From Eleusine coracana subsp. coracana (lineage: Eukaryota > Streptophyta > Magnoliopsida > Poales > Poaceae): a stretch of 64,000 nucleotides of DNA. Made by a program: the position numbers and the translations under genes. The stretch's first letter is position 1; each line of letters opens with the position of its first letter. Positions 43,601 through 54,500 of this stretch are shown piece after piece. The stretch lies in contig CM064428.1 in NCBI GenBank assembly GCA_032690845.1, positions 60,139,575-60,203,574 of the forward strand. Direction: 5' to 3'. The notes beneath the pieces are model-generated. The model had not been told where the DNA came from and searched no databases. It worked only from the letters and a program-made list of their open reading frames with translations.

Positions 43601-45868
43601 AAGCTCGCACTCGTACCACATAGCTATAAATTTTTTTTCAGACATGCTGCTAATAACAATCTGGTGGATTTTGTGATCTGTTTCAACAGCCGATGCAGTT
43701 CGGGTGGCGCCTCGTGCTGGGTTCACTGATCGGCTTCTTCGGCGCCGCGTTCGGGAGCGTCGGCGGCGTCGGTGGCGGCGGCATCTTCATGCCGATGTTG
43801 GCACTCATCATCGGGTTCGATCCCAAGTCGTTGACCGCCATGTCCAAGTGTTAGATGATTTTTCTTCTCTGAAAGTAATAATGTCCTCTCTGTATGCTAC
43901 ATAAAAATATCGTCCTTAACTGGAACTGCAGGCATGGTCATGGGTACATCTGTTTCCACTGTGTACTACAACCTGAAGCTGAAGCACCCGACATTGGACA
44001 TGCCGCTGATAGACTACGACCTCGCATTGCTTATCCAGCCCATGCTGATGCTCGGGGTCAGCATTGGTGTCATTTTCAATGTTATTTTCTCTGACTGGTT
44101 CATCACGGTTCTCCTGATAGTCATATTCCTAGGTGCTTAGTTTATTCCATTCTTAAAGCACAATGGTCTCGATCCCATGAATAACCATGTTTTACACATT
44201 TCCAACTTGAATGGCAGTGACATCAACTAAGTCCTTTCTGAAAGGCGTCGAGACGTGGAAGAAAGAGACGATAGCTAAAAGGGTAATCTTCTTACAGTTT
44301 CATTGGCATATTTAAGAACTGTGAAGCGTCACCTTTCCTAGCTTATCCTGTTTGCTCACCTGCCACCTGTGGGGCTACTCTCATCTCTTGCAGGAGGCTG
44401 CAAAAAGGATGGACCATATATCCTTAATTACCTTCTCCAACATTTCAGGCGAGGAACCAGAGCATGCAACAATTATCCCTGCAGAACCAGCTGATGCAGC
44501 TGACGCAAGAACCCCGTCGGATAGAAAGGTAGCAAGCACCTAATGGGTATATGCATAAACGCCGTCATATTCGAAACAATAGTCAAAGGATTTGAACAAC
44601 AATTTTTTTTTAATATTCCAGACATCAGTTCTGGAAAATGTCTACTGGAAGGAGTTAGGCCTTCGTGCATTTGTGTGGATGGCATTCCTTGCGCTTCAAA
44701 TTGCAAAGGTGAGGATTTTCATAAACAAATATACAATAAAAGGTGGTAGAGTTATCAGTACCAGCCTCATCTAATACTAATCTTTTTCTAAACTTGTACA
44801 AACTGATGTAGTATTATTCAATCTGCTATGTTTGCCCTCTTAAACAGCACTACTAATTATTTTGATTTTGTTTTCTTTGCATATGTACAGAACTACACTT
44901 CTTCATGCTCTGTGTTATACTGGGTCTTGAATTTACTCCAGGTAGAGAACTAGATAACTCTAAGGATTTTCAAATTTGTACCGAATCATAACTATTTGAA
45001 TGACGATGCCCCAACACGAATTGTCCTTAGGAAAAATAACATGGTTAATTATTTCCGTCTGTTGAATGTAGATCCCAATTTCAGTATGCGTGTCCATGCA
45101 CGAAGCACATGGGCTGATGAGCGGGAAAAGAGTGCTATCATCCAAGGGAACCCAACAGAGTATCCTAACGCCTCATCAGCTCTTCATATATTGTCTATTC
45201 GGTATCCTTGCAGGGCTTGTTGGAGGTCTCTTAGGTCTCGGAGGTGGTTTTATTATGGGACCATTGTTCTTGGAGCTCGGCATCCCTCCCCAGGTGCTTT
45301 ACCCCAGTCTCTGTTTAAAATACAATAGTTTTATAGATTTTTTTCAAGTTATTCTTATTGATGAAACAATGCAACTATGTAATAACTTTGATAGGTTTCA
45401 AGTGCAACATCCACATTTGCAATGATGTTCTCATCTTCCATGTCGGTCATTCAATACTACCTCTTGCACCGGTTTCCAGTACCTTATGGTACTACTTGTT
45501 TCTTCTACATCGTTTCCATCCTAGATTCTGCTTGTAGTGGAAGCCACTAATGTACATGATTCATTTGCCTTCTCTTCAGCTTCTTACTTCACCGTTGTGG
45601 CATTCATCGCTGCCATCATCGGCCAGCACTGTGTGAGGAGGTTGATCGATTGGTTAGGGTGGGCATCGCTCATCATCTTCATATTGGCTTCCATGATCTT
45701 CATCAGCTCAATCTCTCTTGGTAACATTGGGTTACAGCTGATAAAAAATCAGTACTTTCTGAACAATTTTACTGAAGTCCTCATTTTGCAGGCGGTGTAG
45801 GCATCTCAAACATTGTTCACAAGATGGAGCGACATCAGTACATGGGGTTTGAAAGCCTTTGCAATTAG
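40641..45868 (+). CDS. TauE/SafE family membrane protein, copy B (462 aa, fused exon 5/6)
   Basis: Exons: 40641-40796, 43690-43849, 43932-44132, 44218-44282, 44394-44528, 44622-44708, 44891-44941, 45072-45293, 45395-45488, 45580-45720, 45792-45868. The total of 1389 nt is in frame. The domain plan is as in copy A (GSVGGVGGGGIFMPM, then GGLLGLGGGFIMGP). Two oddities stand out. Intron 1 is 2893 bp because of insertions including a 1.4-kb retroposon. The intron between ancestral exons 5 and 6 has lost its donor and most of its length, and the 27 nt left are read as coding (SLITFSNIS). Substitutions in conserved positions include GRAS to GWAS near the C-terminus. Open throughout, but expression is uncertain. 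Confidence 0.85.
40850..42192. other. Inserted AT-rich DNA in intron 1 of TauE copy B
   Basis: Not present in intron 1 of copy A (101 bp). Composition and a GC-richer block near 41400-41900 suggest transposon debris. No terminal repeats or coding domains identified. The open frame at 41576-41914 has no recognisable domain. Confidence 0.45.
42208..43601 (+). mobile_element. Non-LTR retroposon with poly(A) tail and 15-bp target duplication
   Basis: AGCTCGCACTCGTAC occurs at 42193-42207 and again at 43602-43616, directly after an A-run. This is the hallmark of target-primed reverse transcription. The body is GC-rich at the 5' end (42230-42900), with repeated ACGACGACATC segments near 43035 and 43158, and ends CTATATAATGAAAAGGCAGAG before the poly(A). 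No reverse transcriptase is present. It is thus a 5'-truncated or nonautonomous LINE-like element, or a retroposed transcript. It sits in the sense orientation inside intron 1 of TauE copy B. Confidence 0.85.
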
Positions 45869-46252
45869 ATTGTGCATATATAAGTGGAAGCAGAGAACAA
45901 CTAATTCCTCCTAGAGACTGTGAAGTGGAATTCAATTCAAATATTCGAATTCTTGCACATCTTTGTAATGGTACTAATCGTGTTAGAAAAACAAAGTATT
46001 GGATTTACTATATGTATAGTCCTGGATCAAATTACATACGAATATTAACATGCATGTATGATTCCTTATATGACCAAGTACGAGTGCGAAAATTCCATCA
46101 GTAGTTCAAACATCAATTTTTCAATAACCAAAATTTAGAAGCTTGAAAGAAATTGCATAAGTTAGACTGCAAAAAAAAAATATCACACGCAACTTGTGAA
46201 CAATGTCGCATACACGTTAAACTAAAGGTCTTATTAGTATGTTCGTGACTAA

Positions 46253-46462
46253 GACCCTGTTTACTCCAGTTTTTAATAAACTGGTTTCTAAAAACTAAAG
46301 GCCTTTCAAATAGGTCAATTTTTATGTCAGTTTCTATAAAATAGATTATGAGTTTCTAAAAACCCATAATCTGGCTCAACTAGTTTTTATTTAAAAACCA
46401 ATTTCTAGAAACTGAAAGTAAAAACTAGTTTTTAAGAAAATATGATGTATCCAAACAGAGCC
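46253..46462. mobile_element. hAT-like MITE downstream of TauE copy B
   Basis: Left end GACCCTGTTTACTCC and right end (reverse complement) GGCTCTGTTTGGATAC are related inverted ends of the common grass type. The interior is a palindrome-rich TTTxxAAACTAG sequence. Flanks CTAAG on both sides may be a target duplication remnant. 210 bp. Confidence 0.6.
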
Positions 46463-46835
46463 TAAGATACGGTCATGCATTTGGCTGCTCGGTTGTTTTT
46501 TTAAAATAGAATTGTCTTCAATTAAATCAAGGTTGCAGACAAATCGCCGGCCACAATGCCAACAACGGATGTGGAGATCCCTCCATAAGCCGCGAGGCAT
46601 GATCAGGTACACTCAAACTTTCTTGAAAAATGTGTAATCACGCGCGAAAAAAATACAGATGGGTTCTCTATTTTTTTTCATTATTAAAGGGCACCCGTAA
46701 GTTTGTTATGCTTGATACGGCATGAGAAAAAATAGATTTTTTTTTCTGCCGGGAGCAGCACCTAATCCAGAGAGTCCACGAGAAGTTCGGAGAGAGTGAG
46801 AGAGCGTCAAGACCCGTGACTACGTGTTCACCGAG

Positions 46836-47580
46836 AGCGATCGTCGGACCTCAAGTGAGATCGCATGTGGGTCCAGTGGCTAACAGCATCACATGTCAGT
46901 GTTCTGGCTTCACATTAGAGGATCTCAATCCCGTGTTAAGAGGGATCGTCTGACGTGAAGTCAGATCGTAGTGATCAGTGTATATGGGTCTAGTGGCTGA
47001 TGGCCTCATCCACATGTCAGTGTCTCGGGCTTCACGTCAGAGGATCTCAATCCCGTGTTAAGAGAGATCGTCTGACATGAAGTCAGATCGCAGTGGTCAG
47101 TGCATGTGGATCCAGTGGCTGATGGCCTCATCCACATGTTAGTGTCTCTGGCTTCATGTCAGAGGATCTCAATCCCGTGTTAAGAGAGATCGTCTGACAT
47201 GAAGTCAGATCGCAGTGGTCAGTGCATGTGGATCCAGTGGCTGATGGCCTCATCCACATGTCAGTGTCTCTGGCTTTATGTCAGAGGATCTCAATCCCGT
47301 GTTAAGAGGGATCGTGTAACATGAAGTCAGATCGCCGTGGTCAGTGCATGTGTGTCCAGTGGCTGATGGCCTCATATATCAGTACCTCTGGCTTTACGTC
47401 AGAGGATCTCAATCCTGTGTTGAAAGGAATCGTCTGATGTAAAGTCAGATCATAGTGGTCATTGCATGTGTCAGTGACTAACGATCTCACATGTTAGTGC
47501 CTCTATCTTCATATCAGAGGATCTTAATCTCATATTGAGAGGGATCATCTGACGTGAAATCAGATTGTAGTGATCACTGT
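46836..47580. repeat. Minisatellite, ~118-122 bp unit, about six copies
   Basis: The core GAGGATCTCAATCCCGTGTT recurs at about 46920, 47041, 47163, 47285, 47403 and 47519, diverging most in the last two copies. Each unit also carries GATCGTCTGACxTGAAGTCAGATC and its near-inverse (CTTCxxGTCAGAGGATC). Each unit can therefore form a hairpin, and adjacent units can pair. It lies upstream of TauE copy C. Confidence 0.9.
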
Positions 47581-48047
47581 ATATGGGTGCATGGTGCTCC
47601 TGTACCGCAGGACGCCCCCTGTGAAAGAGGCTGTTCTGCAGCCATGTGCCCATACCCATTTGCAACAGCTTGCACGAACGACAGGACGCCGCCGTCCGTG
47701 CCACGCGGCGCCGACATTGCAGCGCCATTACTACTGCCATCCTTGTTGGCAGTATTACCCATCCATCGTTGAGGAGTGGAAGCCCGGCGGGAGCGGGACC
47801 AAGCACGTCGATACTGGAGGCCCGCTCCAGGTGGGCCTCGATCGGGCCAGCAGAGACAGAGTCATGGAGCCCAACTAACAGCCCACCATCAAAACCCGCC
47901 GCCGCCACCGGTCATTCGCAACGACCCCACCACAACACACGGTGGTGTGTGGGTGCCGGCGCGGCGTCTTCAACTCCGCCGGGCCCCGCTCTACCAACGC
48001 CAGCCTAGTGTCACCGCTGCACACGTGATCTTATTGGGGCCAACATA

Positions 48048-50238
48048 ATGGGAATGAGGTGGCGCCACCGCCGCCGCCGCCATGGTCGTCGCAGCCGATG
48101 GCGCGTCGCCCACGGGAACAGCGCGCAATTTGACGCAGACTGATGATGGCAACTCGTACCACCACATTTGGCCGGTAATGCCGACAGCGTCATAATGTGG
48201 ACCAGCATGTAATAATTTGTTTGTTTGCCAGGATCTAGTAACTGTTTGTACTTCGGTAGTTCAGTATACTTTCGATATCATGCATCCACGATGAAACTTG
48301 ACTTTCTAATGTTATTCGTGACTTGCTACTCATTGCGATCCAGACCCGAACTCCTGTTCAACAGTTTGCAATGTTACTAGTAGACATCAGGGTTCGAATA
48401 ACTGGCGGAAACCGGCCGGTTATTCCGGTTAACCGGATAACCGGTCCTGGCCGGTCACGCTAACCGACTGATTAGCCGGAAAAAAACCGACCTGGTACTG
48501 TAGCAATACGGTTAACCGATCAGTTATTTCGGTTAATCAGTCGGTTTTTCACCAAACCGAACCGGCCGGTTATCCCGGTTATTTGAACCCTCGTAGACAT
48601 ATAGGACAAAATCATATGGAATTTTCTGGATGTTGTCTCTGTCTACAGCCAATGGAATTCGGATGGCGAATCGTGCTGGGGTCACTGATCGGGTTCATAG
48701 GCGCAGTGTTTGGGAGCATCGGTGGGGTTGGTGGTGGCGGCATCTTTGTGCCAATGCTGGCATTGATCATCGGGTTTGATCCCAAGTCGGCAGTGGCAAT
48801 GTCAAAATGTGAGGATCTCTGCAAGTAATAGTTGTATAATTAAATAAATGAACAAAATAGTGCTACGTTATTAAATTTTGGTACCTTTATTGTTAGTCAG
48901 GATTTGAGATTTTTTATCTTTAAGTACAGGCATGACCATGGGCACAGCTGTTTCGACTGTCTGCTACAATCTCAAGATGAAGCATCCTGCTCTGGACATG
49001 CCGCTCATCGACCACGACCTCGCATTGCTCATCCAACCTATGCTGGCTAGTAACGATTCTCCTTATTATCCTCTTCCTAGGTAAGTTCTTATGCTACCCC
49101 TGATTATCCAATGAAAACCACAATTAATTATCTACTTCTAGTTTCCCTATGAATGATCTTGTTTGATTTGCTTCTCGGAATTGTTTGATAGGCACGTCAT
49201 CTATGTCATTTCTGAAGGGTGTTGAGACATGAAAGAAGGAGACACTAATGAAAAGGGTAATCTTCTTGGAATGTCTTGGAATAGTGAAGGTTTTATAGTC
49301 TCTTCTATGCTTTGTTTAACGTTGCTAAGAACAGAGAATCTCAATTATCTATTTCTAATGGGATTGCTCTTATTTCTCCAGGAGGCGGCAAAACGATTAA
49401 TGGAAAAAAACATGTGAGAGAGCAAGAAAACAGTGACAACATATATATGCCACGAAACATCAAAATCTTTTACATTTTTATTCCCTCACCTTTCCATCAG
49501 GTCAGGAACCAGAGCATGCAACAACAGTCCCAACAGGTCCAGATGATGCAACAGATGCAAGAAAACTGTCAGATGAGCCGGTAACCATCTGTATAACAAT
49601 CATATGCGAAGTTGACAGTACTATTTTGAAACCGTAATTATAAGATTTTTAAGCTACAAAGCTTCCGACATCTCAGACATCATTTCTGAAGAATGTTTAC
49701 TGGAAGGAGTTTGGGCTTCTGTCATTTGTGTGGATGGCATTCCTTGCGCTTCAGATCACAAAGGTAAAGATTTTGAATGCAACACTAAGATTTAAATCTG
49801 AAGAGAGCATACATCATCAATGTTAGCCTCATCAAATATTTCAGTTGGACACTTAAACGTTGCGTTTGTATGACTGTTGCCAGACCTGTATTTCTCTTTT
49901 CCTCTTCAACTATACTTGTAATGACTGCTGTTTTCCTTTCACGTATGCAGAACTACACTGTTCATCGCCGCCATCATAGGCCAGAACTGTGTGAGGAGGT
50001 TGACTGATTGGTTAGGGCGGGCCTCGCTCATCATTTTCATCCTGGCTTCCATGATCTTCATCAGCGCTCTATCTCTTGGTACTATATTCTACTCCTGATT
50101 GCAGTGGACCAAAATCTCAGGTGGCGAGACGTCAATGAATCTTTGTTTTCTCAACCTGCAGGTGGGGTAGGCATCGAAAACATTGTCCACAATATGGAGC
50201 GGCACCAGTACATGGGATTTGAAAGCCTTTGCAATTAG
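48048..50238 (+). pseudogene. TauE/SafE family gene, copy C (broken)
   Basis: Recognisable exons: 48048-48174, 48649-48808, 48930-49080, 49192-49256, 49382-49413, 49501-49580, 49677-49763, 49951-50078, 50162-50238. Defects: exon 1 is out of frame from its natural ATG (only an internal ATG at 48082 restores the frame). Exon 3 has a 50-nt deletion between PML and the next TM helix. Exon 4 has TGG to TGA (49230-49232). Exon 5 is 32 nt instead of 28. A large deletion joins the start of exon 8 to the middle of exon 11, removing exons 9 and 10 and the second Gly-rich motif. Splice sites are otherwise conserved. Cannot encode a transporter. Confidence 0.92.
48388..48592. mobile_element. hAT-type MITE, CCGGTTAACCGG family, copy 1
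   Basis: 205 bp. Inverted ends CAGGGTTCGAATAACTGG and GAGGGTTCAAATAACCGG are flanked by a perfect 8-bp duplication GTAGACAT (48380-48387 and 48593-48600). The interior is a series of CCGGTTAACCGG-type palindromes. It sits in intron 1 of the TauE pseudogene. Confidence 0.85.
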
Positions 50239-52315
50239 CTACTGCGCAAACAAGCATGCTTAGAAGAAGGGAATAACTAGTTTTTTTCTTATCGAATTTA
50301 ACTGAAGGATGGATCCAGAAAGCTCTGAGGGGAGTCTATGGAAGTGGGTTGATACAATTAGTTGACACGAACCACAAAGAGTTTCATTTGTTCACGCAAC
50401 TTCAAACTATTAGGGTACAATACATTTGTTGCTGGAAGATGGGTGCATCGTTAGCCCTCAATTTGAACATGTAAACAGAGCTAGACTGCGAGCTAAACCC
50501 TATGTCTGCACAGAATTTCCAGTAGTAGAAGATTCGGAATTATTGTTACCATGTAGTATGTATCAGCTGCCTAACATGTAGCAAATCATATCATTCAGCA
50601 CGCATCTTTAGTCTCAACTTATGGACAAGAGATTGAGTTTACTTTTTTGTTAACCAGTTGGATGAACCGAACATCTAGTGGTGGTTATGCGAGTCTTCGA
50701 GCACAAAGTAGATATATCCACTTCGGCATATGCATTTTACAGGCATGACAACTGAGTTGGATGCCAAATATGCTGTGAAGGCTGCCACATCGCCATGTAG
50801 TATATGTTCTAAGGATAAATGATAGTTCATTAGTTCTTAGACTGACTGCACTCATGGTCCTCTAAACTCATACTCTAAAACGAATATTTTGTCCTAGTCA
50901 GCAAGATTCTCTTTTCTATATCAAGTTTTCTCGCACCCATTCATACTCTATATTCATCCTCTATATCAACTATCCAATATTTTATTCAATCATCTCCAAC
51001 TATCATCTTCTTTCATCTCTCCTCCTTTTTTCTTTTCTTTTTTACTTCTTTCCCTTTTACAATAGTTTAGCAATCCAATTTTTTAATTAAATAATAATAG
51101 TTTTTTCTCTATTTCATTTTTTCTTTTCCAATTTTTTTTTCTTTTTTTCTCTCTCTCCACTCTATCTCTCGGACTTTCCCCCGGTCCCCCCTCTCTCTAC
51201 TCTCTCTCTCTCCCCCGAGCCCTGGCTCCTGCTCTCCTCCCACACGCGACGCCGCCGCTGCCGCCGGAGTCCGCCTCCCTCCCTCGTCCCTCCTCCCTCG
51301 TGCGCCGCCGCGCCTCCTCCCGCGTGACGCTGCCGCTAGGGCCCACCTTCGGCCGGATCCGACGAGGTCCTCCCTCCTCCGGCTGGATCCGAAGACGGCC
51401 TGCCCTCCTCCGGCCGGATCCAAAGACGGCCTGCCCTCCTCCGTCCGGATCCAACGACGACTCCACCCTCCTCGGCCCTCCACCCTCCACCTTCTCTACC
51501 CTGCGCCCGATCTCCAGCGGTGCGTGGACCTCGTCCTCCCCCTCCACCCAGACGCCGAGGCCCTCCGCGTCCTCCCCGTCCACCCCGACGCTGAGGCCCG
51601 CCACCCCCGCCGCGCCGTCGACCCTCCGCCGTGGCCCTCCACCCCCGCACGCCTCCGCATCGGCTCCCGTGCCAGCTCCTCCTCTCGACGGTGGATCTAG
51701 CGGAAGGGGCCGGCGGAGCACCTCGATGGCGCCGGCGACAGGTTGGGACAGAGCTCCGGCCGGCCATCCCCTTCTCTCCCCCCTTCCGGCCATCCCCTTC
51801 TCTCTCCCCTTCCGGCTCACGGCACGGATCAACCGTGGGCATGCGGGCCCCACGCCACGTCGGACATAGCAGAGGTTCTCTATCCCGCCATATTTGGCGT
51901 GCGTACCGGACCACGATGCAGCGCTCTCGTCCAGTAAAACGGTACTCTATGACGTGGTTGCGTACCGCGGTGCGGTCAGTCTTACAGCAGAGAATGACAA
52001 CCAGCCACATGATCACTGTCACTGGCAGCTTTGGGAATTGACTTGTGTTCTCCATCCCGTTTAGACGGTAGTTGCGATACTCCAATCTATTATTTCTACA
52101 GTTGCTTCTTCGAACACTAGGAGATCAGATTTGAAATCATGAAGACTGCAAACTCATTTTCCGGTCACATTCTGCAAGTGCACCTTCAGTACTTAATATT
52201 GTTTGATCCCGGAACAGATATTAAAGCTGCTTGCAGTGGTTGTGATACTTAATTGTGCAAATTTGCTGTATGCAAGAGACTACATGCAACTTGTGTTTCT
52301 CCTCTGAGTCAAAAC
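50239..52315. other. Spacer with GC-rich block and short tandem repeats
   Basis: 50900-51130 is pyrimidine-rich. 51180-51850 is very GC-rich with long spurious frames on both strands. Near 51345-51460 a ~30-bp unit (GGATCC...GACGGCCTGCCCTCCTCC) repeats about four times. No exon boundaries, domains or terminal repeats support a gene. A captured gene fragment in a transposon is possible but unproven. Confidence 0.45.
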
Positions 52316-52518
52316 ATGGTTTACATAATCGGGGATAACCGGCCGGTTATCCTAGTTAACTAGAAAACCGGTACCGGCCGGTCGTGTTAACCGACCGGTT
52401 AGCCAAAGAAAACCGACCCTAGTATTATAGTAATTCGGTTAACCGGTTGGTTTTTTCAGTTAACCGGCTGGTTTTTATCGAGCCAAGCCGACCGGTCAAT
52501 CCGGTTATGTGAACCTTA
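52316..52518. mobile_element. hAT-type MITE, CCGGTTAACCGG family, copy 2
   Basis: 203 bp. Related to the element at 48388 in length and palindromic interior (GGCCGGTTAT, GGTTAACCGG). Flanked by a perfect 8-bp duplication GTCAAAAC (52308-52315 and 52519-52526). It therefore inserted independently of copy 1. Confidence 0.85.
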
Positions 52519-54400
52519 GTCAAAACAATCCGTTCCTTGACTCTGATTACTTATATTTCTAGAACAATTCATCTCTCTTACGTATTTGATGACAAATTAT
52601 TATGTCAACTTCTCGACTAACCATAATGTAGCAGTTCAAAAGGAGGTGATGTTATTATGTGATGACCAACATATTATTCATCTGCTTTAATTTTTTAAGG
52701 AAGACCTCATCTCATGTTATAGAATGAAGTAGAACACATCATTCTGTAACTGTTCCATTTGTAGAAACAATTGAGGGCAATTGGCAAATAAACGCCTTTT
52801 TTTATCAGGTACAAAGGTACAAGGGATTGGTCCTTTTCTTTTGTTATCAGAGAAGCAACAAAAGATTCCAAGCACGCCTATGTTTATACAAGACAAGAGT
52901 CAGTGTACTGATGCTGTCTGACGGGGGATGGACCGATGGATGGGGGCCAACAGTATGGGTCAATAATGCGAATGGACATGACCCACCTAGTTTTGGGTAG
53001 CAGAACAACATACGGCCCAACAGCAGCAGCTCAGTTCAGTCTGTGGATTTTGTTCCACAGGCATGGGATAGTTGATGGAGCATAATTGAGATAGATCACG
53101 AGTGCCACAGCTTAGTGAGGCCAAAAGAAGCATGGTTTTTGCTGTGGTCTGCAGTGCAGCATGCATTATTGTCCCTCTCTGCCTTTTGATTGTCATGTAG
53201 TTGAGTAGATGGTGATTATGTGGCTCTATTTTGCCCGGGCCTGATGAATCCCTGTGTAATGATTAGAGACGTCCACGTCTTATCAGTTAGTACCGTCATT
53301 TGCAAACACACGACTGTTGTGGGATGGTACAGCATTTAGCTTTGTCCATGCTACATATTGGACTGTCAAAAAATCTGTTGTTGTCGCGAGGCTATCAGCC
53401 TGCTTTTCACTTAATGTTGGGTTCCAGAAAGAAAAACGATTCCATTGAAATTCTTCCTTTCAGTCTTGCGGTTGCTCTTCCAACGACTCTGCATCATGAA
53501 TATACTACATCCCTAGTGATGTGATTTGTTTTAATATTCTCAGTAGTGGTATTATGGTTATGCAAGTGATCCGTTGATCCGACAGGGATCATTACCAGCA
53601 CTAGTACTAGAGAACGAACAAGATTGGATCTGTACTGTGATCCTCGTAGTTTTTTTTTCCCGATTTTCAGGCTCCAGTTTGAAAGGGAGTATTAAAGAAG
53701 TGAGCGTGTCGTGGCAACTTGCAAATCTGAAGACCATGTTACTTCATTAATTCACGCCCGGAGTTAACGCGTCCGGGGATCGATATTCAAGCAACAAGGG
53801 AAAATGCATGTTTTATTTTGTCAATGTTACTGCACGGGATGCTTCGTGCCTTCGTTGTGCTATTGAAAGAACAGATCCGTAAACTAAGTTCAATGTTCAG
53901 TATTTCAGTGTTCCCTTTTATATGATCAAAAGAGGAAGGTGAGATGATCTGCAGAGAAAAGAAAAGAAACTTCAGCCCTACTTTCAGAGCTCTATAATGC
54001 GAAGTAGATTGCCGGCACGGTTGCTATACTCTGTTTAGTCATTGTGCAGGGCAATCACCTACTCTATACAAGTATACGTTGAACAGAGTGTAACGCTGGT
54101 GGGACATCACCTTCTCCGGCACCATAAGGATTGGAAACCGTGTTGTAAATGTGGTACAGTGGTACATGTTGGCATTATTAGTGATGTCAGTGACCAGAAA
54201 AAAAAGTGGTTGGAAGGATAATCTTGCTGTCCGTTTTGCTCATCAATTTGGATAACATCGCCACGGCTTGTAGTTGCATGTAGTTCTGGACAATCTGGAA
54301 CCAATTGCAACCGTCATTCTCATGAAAAATTGTCAGATAGGAATATACGATGAACGATAGCTCCGACACAAAACAACTCCGTTACTACGTTCAGGTTTAT
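52519..54400. other. Spacer, no supported gene
   Basis: Includes 52920-53280, which shares short blocks with 34915-35270 upstream of TauE copy A. The rest shows no exon or repeat I can support. Confidence 0.45.
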
Positions 54401-54405
54401 TTCAC

Positions 54406-54500
54406 GCCACAAGCAGCACTTTCATCCGGCCTTCTGATCTTCATCGCAATCTCAAGGGCATATTGCAGTTTTTCTGCACCATGATCGACGAAAAGTATCT
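54406..54500 (-). CDS. Possible terminal exon of an unidentified gene
   Basis: On the minus strand a T-rich acceptor (TTTTTTTTTCAG) is followed by an open frame of 33 codons ending in TAA: ILFVDHGAEKLQYALEIAM, then KIRRPDESAACGVK. The charged, helical composition looks coding. A possible upstream exon lies at 54873-55010 (KIACKVLSAAQRRPPNPPM, continuing GIGMPPQQDKGSSEDGRTM), with a start near 55057 (MAAGNQYSALLHVL). The donor after that exon is weak. No family recognised. May be a fragment. Confidence 0.3.

Noticed and set aside
46836..47580. CRISPR-like regular repeat array
   Set aside because: Units of ~120 bp are contiguous tandem repeats without unique spacers, and the genome is a plant's. 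It is a minisatellite.
51336..52085. 249-codon minus-strand frame
   Set aside because: Low-complexity Gly/Arg frame from a GC island with tandem repeats.
53000..53180. Possible microRNA precursor
   Set aside because: I compared it with the common plant microRNAs I know and found no match. The only inverted repeat (CTGTGGA/TCCACAG) is too short for a precursor.
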